This document shows, one piece after another, positions 57,401 to 64,000 of a DNA stretch of 64,000 bases. Origin of the DNA: Amphiduros pacificus. Taxonomy: Eukaryota; Annelida; Polychaeta; Phyllodocida; Hesionidae. The notes beneath the pieces were generated by a model that was not told the DNA's origin, made no database searches, and was given only the letters and a program-made list of their open reading frames with translations. The number at the start of each line of letters is the position of its first letter. Position 1 is the stretch's first letter. Both the position numbers and the translations under genes were made by a program. The DNA lies in assembly GCA_949316495.1 (NCBI GenBank), contig OX439003.1:49425725-49489724 (forward strand), written 5' to 3'.

Positions 57401-60400
57401 TCCGTTCACAGTTATGTTGAGAATGAGTTCATTGTTTCCAACATGCAGGGTGCCTACAATAACATATGGTCGGGAATGTTTAGGTCAAGAGAAGGTATGG
57501 TTTTGCAGCATGCATTTGAAATTATTCATTCTATATTAATTTCAATATTATTATTTAAGCTTGTGCTGGTATATATTTTAGTACGTGACTTCCGGTGGTT
57601 GGACTTATCAGCCGTGCAGTATGTGAACTGGGCGCCCGGTGAGCCGAACGGAGAGGAAGCACAGGAAGACTGCGTGGAAATATACACATCCGGCTATACC
57701 AAGTTCTGGAATGACCACGATTGCAGCAAATTCAATTCCTATGTCTGCAAAGTGCCTAAATGTAAGCTTCATGCGTATCTCAAACACAGATATTATTATT
57801 AAAGTGTCTGGAAACCAAATAAGAATAGGTTTAATCTCAGCCATGTATCTATATAAATTATTACTATATATAAATTAAGGGCATGAAGACCTTTCATTAA
57901 TTATGATGTGTCACGTACAGTACGGCCGTAGAGTTTTTAAAAGTATTTCAAAAGGCACATGTTCTGAACTGCCTTAATTCCTTAACTTATGTTTTTTTTC
58001 TATTACTGTGACTGAAATGGTATATATTTATTACAATATTTACGTCTGTCAATTGTCCAGATATATGGTGATAGATGAATTATTAATTATAAAAGAAATT
58101 AATGTGAATGTCATGATCAATGTAGACGTCATTATATGTGTTAGGAGGTACACAATGATAGGTCATGATGTGGTGTGTGTGCTAGAATATAAATAGGATA
58201 GTTATGTAATGTTGTTTAGAGTCTTGTGTACCTGTCAAAATGGAGGATCAGAGCACATGAAAGAGACACTTGAAATAGATCTAAAAACATGCAAGCTGCA
58301 AGTAAAAAAAGTAGGCAAAATAGCCATGAAATGATCCTGAATTTTAACAGCATTGCAGACCTAAATATGTTCATGTTCATGCTGAACCACTACAGAAAAT
58401 AAAGTGTCATCATGTTGATATTCAGATCAATTTTCATGTGTCACAACAGGCACCAGCCAATCATATTCTTGGAAATCATGACACTTCATTGTGGTAATGA
58501 AACAAAAATACATTGTACCTCAAGATATCATAATATGTAAAAGTTCTGTAATGAAAGGTCTGTAATTGCTCATAATTATTACAAAGGACAACAAGGCAAT
58601 GTCACACCCCACTGAGCACAGGATCAAAATTGTATTCTGTGGGACGATTTTTATTTCTTTATTTCCCTCAATGATTCAAGTGATCTTACTCTGCATGGGT
58701 AGTATTGCTCGTCATTCAGTTTTCTAACCACCTCAGTTATTGCCCTGGATTGGCTCACAAGGAAAAACATCCAATCTGAACTGATCGACATCAGGCTATC
58801 ACATGGGATAAGGTATCATACCCACAAACTGTGCGCACCTTTATGGTGGCAGAGACTGATATGATAGAGAAGTCCTGCAATGGTGGGTAAAATGATCTTG
58901 GATTTTGGCAGAAATATTAATCAATGTAAGGCTCGGATAGGTTGTAAGCGCTGAATTTAACGAACGGATGGCACAGAACAGAAATATTCACACTTCAAGG
59001 ACATGAAAGAAAAATTAATAGCTTTATAGATGGATTAAAAATATTCTCATCCAAGGTTGTGATTTCAGCCTTCATCCTTTTAGTTGTATATGACTGAAGG
59101 GAGAATTGACATCGCACCACACAATTATTCGGCACTATGTTAGATTTTCAGATTTCCCTTGGTTGAAAATGCCTTGGACGTATTTATGGAATGTATGTAT
59201 AAGTCTAACTTAGTCTGTGAGTCATGACTATTTATGGATTGTAACATTTTGCCATGTTAATTTGTGGTCAGTGCCCCCCGTGTCAGAGCCACCGGAGATT
59301 GAGGGAGACTGCCCGGAGGGCTGGGTCGGCTTTAGCTACAGTTGCTACTGGTTCGAGCCTAACTCACTGACTCCTTGGCAGGGAGCAGTGGACCAATGTG
59401 TTACTCTGGGAGGCTCCAAATCCAAGCTGGCGTCCATAGAAAACTACTTTGAGAACAGGTATATCTTTATTTCACACATTAAAACGCACTTTTTCGGATA
59501 TAATCTTGATATATAATCTTTATAAAATAACAGAATGAAGTTAACCAAGTTAATGAGTCCTTTTTTGCAGATTTATTCATAACCAGATGTTAGAAAGAAC
59601 GCACCTGCCAAATGGGATCCACTATAATTACTGGATAGGACTTGCCAAAGAAGGAAGACTAGATGATGGTTTGTATGAGTAGAAAAAATAATAATGTACA
59701 AAAGGATATATGATGTGATTAAAAGTACTTTGTTTTTGTTACATAATAATAATACATACAAACAATTTCCAGAAAAATATATGTCTCCCAATTATATAAT
59801 TATCATATTTACGTCCAAAACTCAAATCGATATGTCATGATGGCTTGAGCAATATACCACGATGGCTTGAGCAATATGCCACGATGGCTTGAGCAATATG
59901 CCACGATGGCTTGAGCAATATGCCATCATGGCTTGAGCAATATGCCACGATGGCTTGAGCAATATGCCACGATGGCTTGAGCAATATGCCACAATGGCTT
60001 GAGCAATATGCCATCATGGCTTGAGCAATATGCAACAATGGCTTGAGCAGTATACCACGATGGCTTTAGCAATATGCCACTTGAGCAATATAAAAGAAGA
60101 CAAAGCAAATGTAAATTGTTATGTAGTTGCTTGGTAGGAGAAAAAACATGTGGTATTCTGTGACTTTTCCCTCCATCCATCTGTCTGTCCGTCAAATTGA
60201 GAGGAAGAAACCTCCATTTTTGTTCTATATCTTAGCTAATATGCAATACTATACTTCAAACTAGGTTCGAATATGTATTATAATAGCCTCTGATGGGGTC
60301 CGTTAAAAATAATTTTTGTGTCAGCAGCAACCTCTTTGTGAACCCTTTAAATTACAAATTGTCATTTATTGGGTAAGATGGATATCACTGCTAATTTTAG

Positions 60401-61850
60401 TTCAAATTGAATAATACATTAGTTAGTTATAAGTGGAAAACTCTAATTAAAAAGTGGAAAAATCTAATTTGTATATTTAATCGTTCAGCAAAAGAATTAA
60501 CTTGGACGTGGCAGACTATTCCCTATTGTAATGGATGATTTTTATAGTTCAAAATACATCACAGGTCAATAAACCAAATAAATACCAATAAGAATTATTA
60601 TTTTGGTGATCACGAATTTTATGGCCCTCATGTACCTGATACCGTAAATACATAATATTGCTGTTTCACGCCAGGAACCGCCAATGTTATCAGGCCTCCT
60701 CTTAATGAGGTTCAATGACAAAGCTTAATGACCAGGCTTGATGACAAGGCTTGATGACAAGGCTTGATGACAAGGTTTCATGACAAGGCTTGATGACAAG
60801 GTTTCATGACAAGGCTTCATGACGTGGCCTGATGACAAGGCTAAATGAATAGGTTCAATGACAATGCCCAATAGCAAGGCTCAATGACAAGACTTAATAA
60901 CAAAGCTGAAAGACATGGCCTAATGCCAAGGCCTAATGACAAGACTTAATGAATTGGCTCAATGACAAGGCCCAATGACCCAGGCCTAATGACAATGACC
61001 AATGACAATGCCCAATGACAAGGCTCAGTGACAAGGCTCAGTGACAAGGCCTAATGACAATTTTCTGATTGAAACCTTAGCCATGACAAAGAATCAGTTA
61101 TGGTAAACAGATATTATGATTATATAAATCTTGGAATACTTCACATTTTTCACTGTGGACTTGTAGGTGCTGAGTTTTACTGGTTGGACGGCACGGACAC
61201 TGAGTACAGGCAGTGGGCGATAGGCGAGCCGAATGACAGCGAGCCCGGAGAAGACTGCGTGGAGGTTTACCAAGACTCGGCACTCTGGAATGATATATAC
61301 TGTAACCAAGCCAAAAGCTTCGTCTGCGAAACTCCCAAAGGTAACATAAGTTTACACTCTTAAAGTGACTGTTCATTTTATTTCCAGTTATTTGCAAACA
61401 AAACAAGTTAAAGTTGAAGATATCAAATACTCAATGATATAAACACGTTGTCTTTATTCCATTCAAAAAACTTTAAGATGACATATATATATAAATAAAT
61501 ATATAAATATGTTTTTTTATAGTTAATATTAGAGGACAAGGCGGTGATGGTGAGTACTGTTATTAAAGATTTTCCACATATTGTTAATCCGATTTTTCAA
61601 AATAAACCTGCCATAACATCAACCTCAAATTCTTAATAAATACTTGGATATTACAGGTCTGTCCGGGGGAGCGATTGCAGGGTTGATTTTTGGAGTTCTG
61701 GCCGGCATCATTCTTATCATTGCCCTTGTAGCTTTTGTGTTGGACAGGATGGGCATCGTCAACATAAAGGCGAAAGCAACGTCAGCAAAACAATCATTCC
61801 ATGGGGGAATCGCAAACCCCGCACATTTTGAAAATGAGGCTAATGCATAA
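42431..61850 (+). CDS. Mannose-receptor-like transmembrane protein with five C-type lectin domains (18 exons)
   Basis: Eighteen exons were placed by eye at GT/AG sites: 42431-42470, 46829-47013, 47971-48038, 48257-48366, 53104-53253, 53384-53515, 53673-53818, 54610-54709, 54980-55068, 55249-55407, 56850-57021, 57216-57494, 57582-57761, 59272-59458, 59571-59668, 61167-61340, 61523-61549 and 61657-61850. They total 2,490 nt, i.e. 829 residues plus a stop. All phases agree, which strongly supports the model. Layout: signal peptide (1 to about 19); CTLD1 (about 23-158); CTLD2 (177-310); CTLD3 (about 327-447); CTLD4 (about 461-600); CTLD5 (about 618-752); membrane segment (about 768-793); 36-residue cytoplasmic tail. 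CTLD4 and CTLD5 have EPN plus WND, the Ca2+/mannose-type motif pair. CTLD1-3 lack EPN and may not bind sugar conventionally. The tail has NPAHF, loosely like an endocytosis signal. The likely role is a cell-surface endocytic or pattern-recognition receptor. Confidence 0.9.
43767..44810 (+). repeat. Intron 1: duplicated block with CTTGTTCCTTG minisatellites
   Basis: Two tandem blocks (43767-44249, 44250-44810) share left flanks (GTATCATGTGAATAGCGTGT) and right flanks (ACAACAGTCAAGATACGGTA). Each encloses an array of TTGCTTGTTCC/TTGTTTGCTCG-like units of unequal length. Open frames on both strands are artefacts. Confidence 0.88.
45061..45610 (+). repeat. Intron 1: 15-bp ACAACCTCATGTGTA minisatellite
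   Basis: About 36 units with CTC/CAC/ATC variants at the centre. Open in several frames because the unit is a multiple of three. Confidence 0.92.
46257..46790 (+). repeat. Intron 1: 60-bp minisatellite, ~9 copies
   Basis: Units containing GGTTGTGAATCCATTCATAC and CTCTACTGGTCCCCT recur exactly every 60 bases and end about 40 bases before exon 2. They read as 20-residue repeats but lie in the intron. Confidence 0.92.
46829..47013 (+). CDS. Receptor exon 2: start of CTLD1
   Basis: Acceptor TATTTTCAG, donor AGA|GTGAGT. Encodes DDEVWEDYNG, NWHRAKRHC and GGDIVTIDSD, the helix and first-Cys region of a C-type lectin fold. Confidence 0.88.
47285..47690 (+). repeat. Intron 2: ~21-bp TGACCTTCTCATGCCCTATC minisatellite
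   Basis: About 18 imperfect units, drifting to GGGACCTCCCCACAACCTAT at the 3' end. Confidence 0.9.
47971..48038 (+). CDS. Receptor exon 3: CTLD1 middle
   Basis: Acceptor ACATTTCAG, donor GA|GTAAGT. Encodes SVWIGYNYLRQDGW, the CTLD WIG motif. Confidence 0.88.
48257..48366 (+). CDS. Receptor exon 4: CTLD1 long-loop region
   Basis: Acceptor CGTTGCTAG, donor G|GTAAGG. Encodes WSDGS..YTNWADGWP, matching the CTLD WSDG and NW-x-x-G-x-P pattern, but with GWPRDGD where sugar-binding domains have EPN or QPD. Confidence 0.88.
48531..49012 (+). repeat. Intron 4: 24-bp minisatellite, ~20 copies
   Basis: Units of GTGACTGGCTGGTGGGGTAC plus GACA, with GGAGGACGAT variants. Open in plus frames as a SDWLVGYD repeat, an artefact of unit length. 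Confidence 0.92.
49205..50775. mobile_element. Intron 4: foldback-like element with nested inverted repeats
   Basis: An outer arm of ~135 bp at 49205-49345 (GTCATGGTCCCAAAG, TCAATATCCACAAC, ATATCCACTGGATA) is matched in reverse complement at 50640-50775. A nested pair, 49365-49520 and about 49960-50110 (GGGGTCCCAAAG, ATCCATCAACTGG, GCGGGAGGTG), is also inverted. Sub-repeats with GGGTCAAAGTT and CCCTGGATATTTCTTGACC occur in both orientations inside. No protein-coding frame is seen. This resembles foldback or composite MITE structures. Confidence 0.6.
50835..52910 (+). repeat. Intron 4: 33/34-bp minisatellite, ~61 copies
   Basis: Units of CCCCCAGTCACTGTCCGGCC followed by either ATTGTGCTGTTACA or ACAGTACCGTTACA. 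The two subtypes are interspersed, with ACAGTACC commoner toward the 5' half and ATTGTGC toward the 3' half. A few units resume at 52976-53020 after a hairpin insertion. Long plus-strand open frames result from the lack of stops in the unit. Confidence 0.95.
52928..52962. repeat. Perfect GC hairpin interrupting the minisatellite
   Basis: A 14-bp arm GGGGGGTTTCCGGG (52932-52945), loop CAA, and its exact complement (52949-52962), preceded by a run of ten G. It lies in ~65 bp of non-repeat sequence ending CTAGCTACGGCACTG, probably a short palindromic element remnant inserted in the array. Confidence 0.7.
53104..53253 (+). CDS. Receptor exon 5: end of CTLD1, linker, start of CTLD2
   Basis: Acceptor CAATTTTCAG, donor G|GTAGGT. 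Encodes GEWYNTHCD and GFVCERN (last Cys pair of CTLD1), a Pro/Thr linker, then GYCPEGYFG opening CTLD2. Confidence 0.9.
   Translation, partial: FPHQMVNGTTPTAIIPMGLCVRGTWAVPTPSLCLPRPLSVDTARRDTSE
53384..53515 (+). CDS. Receptor exon 6: CTLD2 N-terminal half
   Basis: Acceptor TCCTTTCAG, donor G|GTACAC. Encodes NKCFKVVVLSQ, ARDECRSG and RPDLASFNNQLEN. Confidence 0.9.
53673..53818 (+). CDS. Receptor exon 7: CTLD2 WIG and loop region
   Basis: Acceptor ATTGCTTCAG, donor GTG|GTAATA. Encodes GLWIGLKRSD, WRWEDNS and YTNWGPFEPSG (EPS in place of EPN). Confidence 0.88.
54286..54410 (+). repeat. Intron 7: two decoy copies of the exon 8 acceptor
   Basis: ACATTGTATGATGATATTTG recurs at about 54291 and 54373 and, as ACATTGTATGATTATATTTG, at about 54586 before true exon 8. 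The first copy keeps an AG and GATCACTGCGCTAAGGTGTG, the second GATCACTGCTCTGAGGTGTG, against GATCATTGCGCTGAGGTGTG in exon 8. The unit is about 78 bp. Confidence 0.85.
54411..54548 (+). mobile_element. tRNA-derived SINE inserted in the second decoy copy
   Basis: TAGCTCAATTGGTAGAGTAT (A box) and GGTTCGAATCC (B box), with CTGGCC/GGCCAG complementary ends around the head, then a GTATCAGCGGTATATAAATG body. It interrupts the 78-bp unit between GGTACC and TTCTGTGTTAG. It is a different family from 30139-30456. Confidence 0.7.
54610..54709 (+). CDS. Receptor exon 8: end of CTLD2
   Basis: Acceptor TTTGGTAG, donor G|GTAATA. Encodes DHCAEVWYLPG, GTWNNIDCS and GYICQTF: the final Cys pair and WNN (not WND). 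Confidence 0.9.
54980..55068 (+). CDS. Receptor exon 9: linker and start of CTLD3
   Basis: Acceptor GATTTCTAG, donor AAG|GTGAGA. A Pro/Thr linker, then ECKAGYTAYWYGCYK. Confidence 0.9.
55249..55407 (+). CDS. Receptor exon 10: CTLD3 core
   Basis: Acceptor TTCAAAAG, donor GGC|GTAAGT. Encodes FDEAKISCQNDGG, QLASIH and MWIGFNDPG. Its last ~19 bases and donor are the seed of the following minisatellite. Confidence 0.9.
55390..56645 (+). repeat. Minisatellite of the exon-10 3' end and its splice donor, ~24 copies
   Basis: Units of 51-54 bp: GGGATTCAACGACCCAGGC|GTAAGTG, CCAGACAGTATATCC and ATTATAAGTA. The first unit is the authentic exon end and donor. About 17 later units keep a consensus GTAAGT; others have CATAAG, CCTAAG or ATAAAT. 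Two length classes (CAGACCCAGTATA or CAGACAGTATA) are interspersed. Confidence 0.95.
56850..57021 (+). CDS. Receptor exon 11: end of CTLD3
   Basis: Acceptor CCATTTCAG, donor G|GTAATT. Encodes WTDHWAVTYTHWGANEPAQ, CVYMGTDGRWFDTLC and LASVCK: EPA in place of EPN, and no WND. Confidence 0.9.
57216..57494 (+). CDS. Receptor exon 12: linker and CTLD4 N-terminal half
   Basis: Acceptor TGGTTCAG, donor G|GTATGG. Encodes a Pro/Thr linker, GVCPGG, FGNYCYHFAPYESANW and LASLPSVHSYVENEFI, then NNIWSGMF. Confidence 0.9.
57582..57761 (+). CDS. Receptor exon 13: CTLD4 sugar-binding half
   Basis: Acceptor ATATTTTAG, donor T|GTAAGC. Encodes VNWAPGEPNGEEAQEDCVEI and KFWNDHDC, then YVCKVPK. EPN plus WND predicts Ca2+-dependent mannose-type binding. 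Confidence 0.92.
57762..59271 (+). other. Intron 13 (1.5 kb)
   Basis: No repeat array, RNA or other gene was recognised here. Confidence 0.45.
59272..59458 (+). CDS. Receptor exon 14: linker and CTLD5 start
   Basis: Acceptor TGTGGTCAG, donor AG|GTATAT (phase 2). Encodes a Pro/Glu linker, GDCPEGWVGFSYSCYWF, GAVDQC and KLASIENYFENR. Confidence 0.9.
59571..59668 (+). CDS. Receptor exon 15: CTLD5 middle
   Basis: Acceptor TTTTTTGCAG, donor G|GTTTGT (weak). Encodes FIHNQM, NYWIGLAKEGRLDD. Confidence 0.85.
59834..60090 (+). repeat. Intron 15: 22-bp GGCTTGAGCAATATGCCACG minisatellite
   Basis: About 12 copies of the unit, with CATC variants. Confidence 0.92.
60710..61065 (+). repeat. Intron 15: ~13-bp TGACAAGGCTTGA imperfect array
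   Basis: About 27 loose units (GACAAGGCTTGAT, GACAAGGCCTAAT and similar). Confidence 0.8.
61167..61340 (+). CDS. Receptor exon 16: CTLD5 sugar-binding half
   Basis: Acceptor GACTTGTAG, donor G|GTAACA. Encodes FYWLDGTDTEYRQW, GEPNDSEPGEDCVEVY, LWNDIYC and SFVCETPK. EPN plus WND. Confidence 0.92.
61523..61549 (+). CDS. Receptor exon 17: juxtamembrane micro-exon
   Basis: 27 nt between TTTTTTATAG and GTGAGT, encoding VNIRGQGGD. Being symmetric (phase 1 to phase 1), it could be skipped without a frame change. Confidence 0.75.
61657..61850 (+). CDS. Receptor exon 18: membrane segment, tail, stop
   Basis: Acceptor ATATTACAG. A Gly/Ile/Leu-rich membrane helix, then LDRMG and a Lys/Ala-rich tail ending NPAHFENEANA and TAA. 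Confidence 0.9.
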
Positions 61851-61932
61851 ATTCCTGATTCTATATATGTGACAAGATTTTATTTATAGTTTGACAAGTT
61901 ATGTCATGTCTTCATTAATGTAACATTGATAT

Positions 61933-62042
61933 ATGACTTTCATTTATATTTTGATGACTTTCATTTATATTTTGATGACTTTCATTTATATTTTGATGAC
62001 TTTCATTTATATTTTGATGACTTTCATTTATATTTTGATGTG
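61933..62042 (+). repeat. 3' UTR 21-bp repeat, 5 copies
   Basis: GACTTTCATTTATATTTTGA plus T, five near-perfect copies within the likely 3' UTR. Confidence 0.9.
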
Positions 62043-62096
62043 CTCACTGTTGTGTCTACCGAAAATGTTAAAATAATCTTGTGAATCATAAAGTGC

Positions 62097-62102
62097 AATA
62101 AA
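62097..62102 (+). terminator. Poly(A) signal, proximal
   Basis: AATAAA about 250 bases after the receptor stop codon. A second AATAAA at 62214-62219 could give a longer transcript. Confidence 0.6.
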
Positions 62103-62558
62103 AGCTGTGCAATTGTCAAGTGCAATATTTGAAATAGGGATTTATACATTGTGTGGAGTTTGTATTATAAAAAGTGTACATAAAATAGGCCTGTGATTAA
62201 ATGTATAATATCGAATAAACTGATGCTGTACTCTTAGTATTCTCTTCAAGTTTTTACTTCATAAACATAAGATTATCTGCTAAAGATAAATAGGGTACAC
62301 ATAACGTAAATAGATCCCAATAATGTCATTACAATGTCACCTACAAGTCGATGTTTTCATAAGTTAAGCAGCTTATGACTTTCTTCCAGGCTCATTTCTG
62401 TGGATTTTATCGAAAGAAATATCACATTAAAATGTCGTCAAAATAAAGTGAGGTAATGAAAATTTAAAGAGTTCCAATCGGTGTCCACGATCCCCAAACC
62501 TAAAATTATCCCTGTGGCGCAGGAGTTTGAAACCTACTGCAACAATCCAAACTTGGTG

Positions 62559-62838
62559 AGAACAATCAGATGGAGCAAACTAGGTGAAACTATCTAAATG
62601 GAGCAAACTAGGTGAAAACAAGTAAATGGAGCAGACTAGATGAAAATATCCTAGGTGAAAATAACCAGACGGGGCAAACTAGGTGAAAATAACCAGACGG
62701 GGCAAACTAGGTGAAAATAACCAGACGGGGCAAACTAGGTGAAAATAACCAGACGGGACAAACTAGGTGAAAATAACCAGATGAACCAAACTAGGTGAAA
62801 ACAACTAGACGGGGCAAACTAGGTGAAAATAACCAGTC
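62559..62838 (+). repeat. 28-bp AACTAGGTGAAAATAACCAG minisatellite
   Basis: About nine units of GGGGCAAACTAGGTGAAAAT + AACCAGAC, degenerate at the 5' end, between the receptor gene and the next signal-peptide exon. Confidence 0.9.
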
Positions 62839-63006
62839 CTAGTCAGATTTACAATGACAGCATTCGTTATGTTTCTTTTTTACATTTTAATGTATAATTG
62901 ATTATGCCACATTATTATATGACCACAGAATGTGTAAAATAGATAGACACACTGCATCCTATCGTTCACTGATAACCTAAAACCGAATAATTTATTGATT
63001 CCTTGG

Positions 63007-63013
63007 TATAAAA
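63007..63013 (+). promoter_or_regulatory. Possible TATA box of the next gene
   Basis: TATAAAA about 300 bases upstream of the signal-peptide ATG at 63310. Confidence 0.3.
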
Positions 63014-63309
63014 TCACTAAAGAATTATCTTTAGTTCTGAAATCAATAAAAGAGCAAAGATCATAAGAGGCGGTGTCTTATCAGTCGATATTAAACATTA
63101 GTAGCTTCAAGCTAAGAGAACAAAGGGGTGGATGTCTTGATAGGTGGTAAGTGTTTTATTTCCAGTGAATGAACAACCAACTCCGATTTTGATATTTAAT
63201 GTTGTGTACTGTATGTATTGTAATAAGTACATTATGCCAAAAAAATAAACAATAGATAAATTATAAATTAACCATTTCAGAAGATCTTCCAGGACGAGCA
63301 TATGTCAAA

Positions 63310-63352
63310 ATGAGGAGTGGATTTGCAATATGCCTTATGTTTGCCTATCTAG
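63310..63352 (+). CDS. Signal-peptide exon of a second, probably paralogous receptor gene (partial)
   Basis: ATG then MRSGFAICLMFAYL, ending in phase 1 at G|GTAATT. Length (43 versus 40 nt), hydrophobic content and donor phase match exon 1 of the lectin receptor upstream, so a tandem paralog is likely. Later exons lie outside the window. The alternative is an unrelated secreted protein. Confidence 0.45.
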
Positions 63353-63639
63353 GTAATTAATCATACATACATTAAGTTCATCCTTGAAATAAGAGAAGGT
63401 AGGAATGGTCCTAGACATGGTCACATATACGCACTGAAGCATGTCATGGTGGAAACCTGACCAGTGCAAACAGTAATACAGCATACTGTCAGAGAGACAT
63501 TATCAGGATTAAGGACAACCCTAACCCTAAATCCTTCCTGTGTATTAATGATTTTTATAGTGATCCTGAATACATTTCAATATTGGTCCGGAATTTTAAC
63601 ATTTCAAATTATCCACCGGTTTCTCGAGTGTCTTGAGTT

Positions 63640-63930
63640 ATACCTCAGTCACATTTGCGCCGATTTCAGTAAAGATGTCCGGCTGGGTATTTTTCAACGG
63701 CAGGCAGTTCAGATTGCCGTGCGGGCACCGGGAGATCATCGGCCACAATTCGACATCTTTAAGACGTCATGCTTCAGTCACATTTGCACCGGGCGCCGGC
63801 CGGGATGTAAACATCGGCCGACTTCCCAGTCTGCCGGGCGCCGGGGAGTTTATCAGCAACAATCTGAGACATGCCGTAGCTGTGGTCACATTATTAAAGG
63901 GCACCGCACGGCACGTGCAAGATTGAATAG
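63640..63930. repeat. GC-rich dispersed-repeat-like segment
   Basis: CAGTCACATTTGC(G/A)CCG occurs twice (about 63646 and 63776), and GC-rich GCCGG phrases recur. GC content jumps relative to its flanks. It looks like a repeat-element remnant; the family was not recognised. Confidence 0.4.
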
Positions 63931-63933
63931 CAC

Positions 63934-63963
63934 AGACGTCTGTAGGATGTCCTACAGACGTCT
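63934..63963. repeat. Perfect palindrome with 14-bp arms
   Basis: AGACGTCTGTAGGA, two bases, TCCTACAGACGTCT. A second, imperfect copy (AGACGTCTGTAGGATATCCT) runs to the window edge from about 63975. Confidence 0.75.
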
Positions 63964-64000
63964 TGGTCATTGACAGACGTCTGTAGGATATCCTAAAGAC

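Noticed and set aside
63520-63540. Telomeric repeat (CCCTAA)n
   Set aside because: Only about two units (ACCCTAACCCTAA) occur, which is too few to mean anything.

Overview
This is an AT-rich, gene-poor, repeat-laden animal genome window with spliceosomal introns, animal-type genes, tRNA-derived SINEs, a Ty3/Gypsy element and very many minisatellites. The SINE sequence, the C-type-lectin receptor and the fucosyltransferase together suggest a lophotrochozoan, probably a bivalve mollusc. That placement is inference; no marker gene fixes the species.

Layout. 1-6.4 kb: mostly non-coding, with a SINE fragment, a family of tRNA-like heads joined to a ~120-bp monomer, microsatellites and degenerate exon-like remnants. 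6.5-7.7 kb (+): a glycerophosphodiester phosphodiesterase. 7.9-10.2 kb: copies of a non-autonomous inverted-repeat element. 12.3-13.3 kb (-): a GT11 alpha-1,2-fucosyltransferase-like enzyme. 13.3-18.1 kb: non-coding with minisatellites. 18.1-34.05 kb: a ~2.5-kb unit carrying an aberrant, intronless histone H3 gene is tandemly duplicated. A young Ty3/Gypsy element (20626-31526) sits in the end of the first unit, and its 3' LTR carries a SINE. 34-38 kb: non-coding repeats and an inverted-repeat element. 38.0-40.2 kb (-): a type II membrane protein with five internal repeats. 40.7-42 kb: minisatellites and an older SINE copy.

42.4-61.85 kb (+) is the main gene. Eighteen exons, joined here by eye at consensus splice sites, close in one frame of 830 codons (2490 nt). 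They encode a signal peptide, five C-type lectin-like domains (CTLDs), a transmembrane segment and a short tail, i.e. a mannose-receptor-like endocytic or pattern-recognition receptor. CTLD4 and CTLD5 carry EPN and WND sugar/Ca2+ motifs; CTLD1-3 do not. A second signal-peptide exon of the same phase at 63310 suggests a paralogous receptor gene continues past the window.

The most unusual structures are: (i) the exon-10 5' splice site of the receptor gene amplified about 24 times as a ~52-bp minisatellite at the start of intron 10, plus decoy copies of the exon-8 acceptor in intron 7; (ii) two H3 genes with histone promoters and 3' stem-loops that share a deletion of residues T32-P38 (including K36) and several core substitutions; (iii) a datable series of events: H3 unit duplication at a GGG microhomology, retroelement insertion at TTAA near the junction, then SINE insertion in one LTR; (iv) a foldback-like element and private minisatellites in many introns of the receptor gene.
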